Source: Clostridia bacterium (GTDB taxonomy: Bacteria > Bacillota > Clostridia > Oscillospirales > CAG-272). From it: a DNA stretch of 35,947 bases. The DNA lies in NCBI GenBank assembly GCA_017440665.1, contig JAFSGU010000024.1:1-35947 (forward strand), given 5' to 3'. The position numbers and the translations under genes are program-made. Below, in pieces: positions 31,848-35,947 of this stretch (positions are counted from its first letter, which is position 1; each line of letters begins with the position of its first letter). Below the pieces are notes generated by a model that was not told the DNA's origin, searched no databases, and saw only the letters and a list, made by a program, of their open reading frames with translations.

Positions 31848-31978
31848 GCCTTCGGCAGTGATGTGTTTCCGTAGGAAACGTGATATGTCCCTTCGGGACG
31901 TGATATATTTTCCTCAGGTCGGAAAATTCGATATATTTCCTTCGGAAATTCGATATAATTCGCCACAGGCGAATTGTG
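31844..31978 (+). repeat. Tandem hairpin array F
   Basis: Starting at ATGA, whose TGA is the stop of the upstream gene, come GCC-TTC-GGC, GTTTCC-GTA-GGAAAC, GTCCC-TTC-GGGAC, ATTTTCC-TCAGGTC-GGAAAAT, ATTTCC-TTC-GGAAAT and AATTCGCC-ACA-GGCGAATT. Spacers are GTGATAT and TCGATAT. Every stem is different yet perfectly paired. Confidence 0.92.
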
Positions 31979-31990
31979 TTTTTACCAACG

Positions 31991-32014
31991 GTAGGGGAGG
32001 GGACCACTCCTCTC
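31991..32014. repeat. GTAGGG palindrome
   Basis: GTAGGGGAGG...CTCCTCTC, one more copy of the dispersed palindrome, placed between array F and egsA. Confidence 0.6.
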
Positions 32015-32056
32015 GCAAACGTACGCCATTAATAACAACCCAAAGGACTAAACCAA

Positions 32057-33316
32057 ATGAAAAACGATATTTTATCTCTCATCCGCTCCCTTGAGGGTGA
32101 ATGCGCGTGCGGTGGCAGTCACACCTGCACGGTGCGGGACATAGTGATCGAAAGCGGAGCCGTCCGCAGAGTTGGCGAAATACTGAAGCGTAACGGTTTC
32201 CCGACCGACTTACTCATTGTAGCCGACAAAAACACTCTCGTCGCGGCTGAGGGGATCATAGATTCCCTTGACGGCTTTAATATCGAATATAAAATATACG
32301 ACAGCATCCGCGTGGCTGAAATGAGCCACGTGCGAGAACTTGAGGATATTATAAGGGGACGTGACATGGGTATCCTCTCGGTTGGTACAGGCTCCGTCAA
32401 CGACCCGTGCCGTCTTGCCGCCGCAAGGCAGGATAAGATGCTGTGCATATTTGCAACAGCACCGTCAATGGACGGCTTTGCGTCTTACAGCTCCCCTATC
32501 GTTGACGGAGGCTTTAAGTTAAGCTACCCTGCCAAGACTCCCGAGGTGATAATCGGTGACACGAGGATTCTTGCCGACGCCCCAACGGAGCTGAAAAGCG
32601 CGGGATTCGGCGACATGATAGCGAAATACGTGGGACTTGTCGACTGGCAGGTGTCCCATATCCTCACAGGCGAGGTGTGGTGTGAAAAGGTAGCGAGCCT
32701 TACCCGCGAAGCGACAGACGAGCTTGTTGCAATGGCTGATCTTGTGACCTCCCGTGATGAGGCGACCGCCGGAAAAATATTTGAGTCCCTGCTGAAAACG
32801 GGTGTGGGCATGAGCTTCATGCAGAATTCCCGTCCCGCCAGCGGAAGCGAGCATATCGTGGCGCATCTTATTGAGTGCATTGAGCTGAGAGACGGAAAGA
32901 TACCCAACTACCACGGAGACGACGTTGGCGTTTGCACCCTTGAGGTGCTGAAGCTGTACTCTCTCCTCGCGGAAATGCCGCAGGTGAAGGCTCACGCGGA
33001 AAACGTGGACTGGGACGAGATCTTCGACTACTACGGCTCAATGCGAGACGACGTGTACGGCATGAATTTCCCCACGTCCGTCACAGACGGCATTACACCT
33101 GAGTTGATCGTGGGAAAATGGGACGACGTAAGAGGTGCCATAAAGAGCGTGCCGTCCTACGAAGAGTGTCTGGATGCTATGCGCCGCGCGGGATGCAAAA
33201 TAACGGCAGACGACATCGGCAAGAGCCGCCGCCTCGTTGACGACTGTATAAAATATTCCCCCTTCATGCGCCGCCGCATGACGCTGCTCCGGCTTCAAAC
33301 CATGGTAGATATGTAA
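32057..33316 (+). CDS. egsA: sn-glycerol-1-phosphate dehydrogenase (AraM/EgsA type)
   Basis: A 419-residue NAD(P)H-dependent dehydrogenase that reduces dihydroxyacetone phosphate to sn-glycerol 1-phosphate. It has GTGSVND (110-116) and TAPSMDGFAS (134-143), and the metal ligands D186 (SAGFGD), H266 (GSEH) and H286 (YHGDD). A cysteine-rich start (CACGGSHTC) is also usual in bacterial AraM. In Bacillus the product feeds heptaprenylglyceryl phosphate; the enzyme class is the hallmark of archaeal lipids. AAAGGA stands about nine bases before the ATG. It follows the MGH1-like gene with array F in between, so co-transcription is uncertain. Confidence 0.9.
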   Translation: MKNDILSLIRSLEGECACGGSHTCTVRDIVIESGAVRRVGEILKRNGFPTDLLIVADKNTLVAAEGIIDSLDGFNIEYKIYDSIRVAEMSHVRELEDIIRGRDMGILSVGTGSVNDPCRLAAARQDKMLCIFATAPSMDGFASYSSPIVDGGFKLSYPAKTPEVIIGDTRILADAPTELKSAGFGDMIAKYVGLVDWQVSHILTGEVWCEKVASLTREATDELVAMADLVTSRDEATAGKIFESLLKTGVGMSFMQNSRPASGSEHIVAHLIECIELRDGKIPNYHGDDVGVCTLEVLKLYSLLAEMPQVKAHAENVDWDEIFDYYGSMRDDVYGMNFPTSVTDGITPELIVGKWDDVRGAIKSVPSYEECLDAMRRAGCKITADDIGKSRRLVDDCIKYSPFMRRRMTLLRLQTMVDM

Positions 33317-33437
33317 CGGACACAGCCACCTCGCAGCGGCGCATAACGGTGTGAAGCGTTTTTTCCGCTTCCGCCTCCGTCTGTACCATACTGCTGCGCA
33401 AAATATTTTTTCATTTTCAATTTCCCATTTTAACTGA

Positions 33438-33472
33438 AAAATCTCCCTTGGGATCATCCCAAGGGAGATTTT
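33438..33472 (-). terminator. Bidirectional terminator between egsA and alaS
   Basis: A perfect 17-bp inverted repeat (33438-33454 with 33456-33472, about 7-base loop once sterics are allowed for) with A-rich and T-rich flanks on both strands. It sits four bases after the alaS stop and also ends egsA. Confidence 0.92.
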
Positions 33473-33476
33473 GTTA

Positions 33477-35947
33477 TTACTTAAGCATACCTGCAAGGAT
33501 GCCTGCCGCTGCCGCCAGAGCATCGCCGATCTTGTCAGCGTCGCGTCCGCCGGAGGTTGCGCTGTCGGGACGACCGCCGCCCTTACCGCCGGTGATGGCA
33601 CTTACCTCGCGGAGGAGGTTGCCTGCGTGTGCGCCTGCCTTAACAGCATCTGCGCCACAGGATGCGATGAAGTTGATCTTGCCGCCGTTGTTGATCGCAA
33701 GAACTGTTACGTTTGCGGGGTTTTCAGCCTTCATCTTGTCTGCAAGAGAACGTGCGATGTCCATTGTGGATGCGCCCATGTCAGCTGCGATGAGACGAAC
33801 AGAGCCAACCTCTACAGCGCTGTTCGCAATACCCTGAGCCTTTGCAGCCGCAAGTGCGGAGTTGAGAGACTCGATCTCGCGACGTGCCTCAGCAAGCTCA
33901 GCGTTAAGGTGAGAAGCGCGGCTTGCGATATCGGAAACGTTGTTTACCTTAAGCTCACGTGCGGTGGATGCGATAAGCGCGTCCTTTTCAGCCATAAGAT
34001 CAAGCACACCGAGACCTGTAGTACCCTCGATACGGCGAACACCTGCCGCAACGGAGGACTCGGACGTGATCTTGAAGAGACCGAGCTGACCTGTGCTTCC
34101 CGCGTGTGTACCGCCGCAAAGCTCGCATGAGAAGTCACCCATCTTGACTACTCTTACGGTATCGCCGTACTTCTCTCCGAAGAGAGCCATAGCGCCCATG
34201 GAGCGTGCTGTCTCGATATCAGTTTCAGTAGTGGTGATCTGGTTGTCAACGAGGATGTGTGCGTTTACAAGTGCTTCAACAGCCGCAAGCTGTTCAGCAC
34301 TTACTGCTTCATAGTGGGAGAAATCGAATCTTACGCGAGACTCGTCTACGTAAGAACCTGCCTGCTCAACGTGGTTGCCGAGTACGCGTCTGAGAGCCGC
34401 CTGAAGAAGGTGGCAAGCGGAATGGTTACGCATGATAGCCGCGCGCTTCATGTCGGAGATGTCAGCCTTTACACTATCACCGACGGAAAGCACACCCTCA
34501 GCAACGGTACAAAGGTGCATGTAGATGCCGTCTGTCTTTTTGGTGTCGTTTACGTTAAGGAGTACGCCGTCACGGTAGATAGTACCTGTGTCACCAACCT
34601 GACCACCGCCCTCGCCGTAGAAGGGTGTGCGGTCAAGGATAACCGTGCAGTCGCCCTCGGATACGGAGTCAACCACCTCGCCGTCCGTAAGGATGGCGAT
34701 GACCTTTGCATCACTTCTCATTTCGGTGTAACCTGTGAATTCAGTCTTGGAAAGACCCTCGAGAGCTGTGGATGCAGCTTCGCTCCAACCGGAGATGTTA
34801 GCTCTTGCGGCTCTTGCTCTCTGTCTCTGCTGAGCCATGAGAGTTGTAAAGGTGTCCTCGTCAATGGAAAGTCCGCTTTCCTGTGCGATCTCACGTGTGA
34901 GGTCGAGGGGGAAGCCGAAGGTATCGTAAAGCTTGAACGCTTCCTCACCGGAAATGGTGTCAGCGCCCTGCTTAAGGGAGCCTCTGATAAGATCGGAGAG
35001 GATGGAAAGACCGGCGTCGATGGTGGCGTTGAAGCGGTCCTCTTCAATGGAGATGACCTTTCTGATGTAGTCAGCCTTTGTCTCAAGCTCGGGGTATCCT
35101 GCCACGTTTTCTTCAATAACGGTGGTGAGAAGGTCTGCAAGGAACTCTTCGCTGATGCCGAGGAGCTTACCGTGGCGAGCCGCACGGCGGAGGATTCTTC
35201 TGAGGACGTAGCCGCGTCCTTCGTTGGAGGGAGTAACGCCGTCGCAGATCATGAAGGTAGCGCTTCTGATGTGGTCTGTGATAACGCGGATGGAGATGTC
35301 GTTCTTAACGTTTTCACCGTAGGTCTTGCCTGCGATCTCACATACGCGGTCCAGGATGCGGCGGATGCTGTCTACCTCGAACATATTGTCAACGCCCTGC
35401 ATTACGCAAGCGAGACGCTCAAGTCCCATACCTGTGTCGATATTCTTCTGCTCAAGCTCGGTGTAGTTGCCGTTGCCGTCGTTATCAAACTGGGTAAATA
35501 CGTTGTTCCAGATCTCCATGAAGCGGTCGCAGTCGCAGCCGGGGCCGCAGTCGGGAGAGCCGCAGCCGTACTTCAGACCGCGGTCAAAGTAAATTTCGGA
35601 GCAGGGACCGCAGGGGCCTGTACCGTGCTCCCAGAAGTTGTCAGCCTTGCCGAGCTTCTTGATATGCTCTACGGGAACACCGATCTCGTCTCTCCAGATA
35701 GCGAACGCCTCGTCGTCGTGCTCGTAAACTGAAGGATAGAGAAGGTCGGCGGGAATCTCAAGCACCTGAGTGAGGAATTCCCATGACCAGTGGATAGCTT
35801 CTCTTTTGAAATAATCACCGAAGGAGAAGTTACCGAGCATTTCAAAGTACGTTCCGTGGCGTGCTGTGATACCTACTCTGTCGATATCGGGTGTACGGAT
35901 ACACTTCTGACAGGTGGTAACACGGCGGCGGGGAGGCTCTACCTCAC
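33477..35947 (-). CDS. alaS: Alanyl-tRNA synthetase, 5' end cut off
   Basis: The last 823 or so residues of alanyl-tRNA synthetase; the reading frame continues past the right end of the window, with the first few dozen residues missing. The visible part begins EVEPPRRRVTTCQKCIRTPDIDRVG, then the class II motif region ARHGTYFEMLGNFSFGDYF. The editing domain has the metal motif HSACH and C-x3-H in CGGTH. The C-terminal domain ends GGKGGGRPDSATSGGRDADKIGDAL, the usual oligomerisation and tRNA-binding end. The HGTYFE variant replaces the more common HHTFFE. A clear terminator follows the stop. Confidence 0.96.
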   Translation of the reverse strand, partial: EVEPPRRRVTTCQKCIRTPDIDRVGITARHGTYFEMLGNFSFGDYFKREAIHWSWEFLTQVLEIPADLLYPSVYEHDDEAFAIWRDEIGVPVEHIKKLGKADNFWEHGTGPCGPCSEIYFDRGLKYGCGSPDCGPGCDCDRFMEIWNNVFTQFDNDGNGNYTELEQKNIDTGMGLERLACVMQGVDNMFEVDSIRRILDRVCEIAGKTYGENVKNDISIRVITDHIRSATFMICDGVTPSNEGRGYVLRRILRRAARHGKLLGISEEFLADLLTTVIEENVAGYPELETKADYIRKVISIEEDRFNATIDAGLSILSDLIRGSLKQGADTISGEEAFKLYDTFGFPLDLTREIAQESGLSIDEDTFTTLMAQQRQRARAARANISGWSEAASTALEGLSKTEFTGYTEMRSDAKVIAILTDGEVVDSVSEGDCTVILDRTPFYGEGGGQVGDTGTIYRDGVLLNVNDTKKTDGIYMHLCTVAEGVLSVGDSVKADISDMKRAAIMRNHSACHLLQAALRRVLGNHVEQAGSYVDESRVRFDFSHYEAVSAEQLAAVEALVNAHILVDNQITTTETDIETARSMGAMALFGEKYGDTVRVVKMGDFSCELCGGTHAGSTGQLGLFKITSESSVAAGVRRIEGTTGLGVLDLMAEKDALIASTARELKVNNVSDIASRASHLNAELAEARREIESLNSALAAAKAQGIANSAVEVGSVRLIAADMGASTMDIARSLADKMKAENPANVTVLAINNGGKINFIASCGADAVKAGAHAGNLLREVSAITGGKGGGRPDSATSGGRDADKIGDALAAAAGILAGMLK

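Noticed and set aside
34257-35732. Plus-strand open frame of 491 residues
   Set aside because: Antisense shadow of alaS, which matches its family throughout.

Overview
The window looks like a chromosomal segment of an anaerobic, probably gut-dwelling Clostridia-type Bacillota. The evidence is the gene order of a classical Firmicutes housekeeping cluster (yicC, remA, gmk, rpoZ, priA, def, fmt, yugP-type peptidase, rsmB, rlmN, prpC, prkC, rsgA, thiN), consensus sigma-A promoters with 17-base spacers, strong GGAG-type ribosome sites, a class B sortase and a SleB-type cell-wall hydrolase. The family or genus cannot be fixed from sequence reading alone.

Layout. 1-522: AT-rich non-coding DNA with a leftward candidate promoter, direct repeats and stacked leftward terminators. 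523-2743 (minus): two GH27 alpha-galactosidase-family genes in tandem, the second with its acid/base motif lost. 3101-6109 (plus): class B sortase, 23S rRNA methyltransferase RlmA and a family 2 glycosyltransferase. 6418-7242 (minus): secreted SleB-type hydrolase. 7408-10044 (plus): solute-binding lipoprotein and MFS transporter, closed by a terminator. 10317-25216 (plus): the 14-gene housekeeping cluster, opened by a perfect-consensus promoter, re-initiated by a second promoter before prpC and closed by a terminator after thiN. 25528-26279 (minus): a small AT-rich two-gene cassette (four-helix-bundle protein and DUF4279 protein) next to tRNA-Gln(CTG). 26722-28706 (minus): two overlapping paralogous metallophosphoesterases. 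29010-33316 (plus): a lipoprotein, an MGH1/GH63-like glycosidase and an sn-glycerol-1-phosphate dehydrogenase. 33477-35947 (minus): alaS, cut by the window end.

The main unexplained signal lies between the genes. Six loci carry tandem arrays of very short hairpins (4-8 bp stems, 2-8 base loops, mostly 3-4). Their stem sequences change from unit to unit but stay self-complementary, while the 7-9 base spacers are nearly constant (ATGAAGC, GTGAAGT, RTGATAT). At three loci the stop codon of the upstream gene (fmt, rlmN, the MGH1-like glycosidase) lies inside the first spacer, and at one the last hairpin carries the ribosome site of the next gene. A second dispersed family consists of about 26-43 base palindromes beginning GTAGGG. 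A third recurring signal is a compact GC hairpin placed directly before a GAATGGAGA-type ribosome site in the leaders of otherwise unrelated genes.

How the genes work together: the large cluster combines nucleotide supply (gmk), transcription (rpoZ), replication restart (priA), start-Met processing (fmt, def), rRNA modification and ribosome assembly (rsmB, rlmN, rsgA), RNA turnover (yicC) and a phosphatase/PASTA-kinase signalling pair. The flanking genes serve carbohydrate breakdown and uptake and the cell surface. All protein assignments rest on motifs read by eye; no database search was run.
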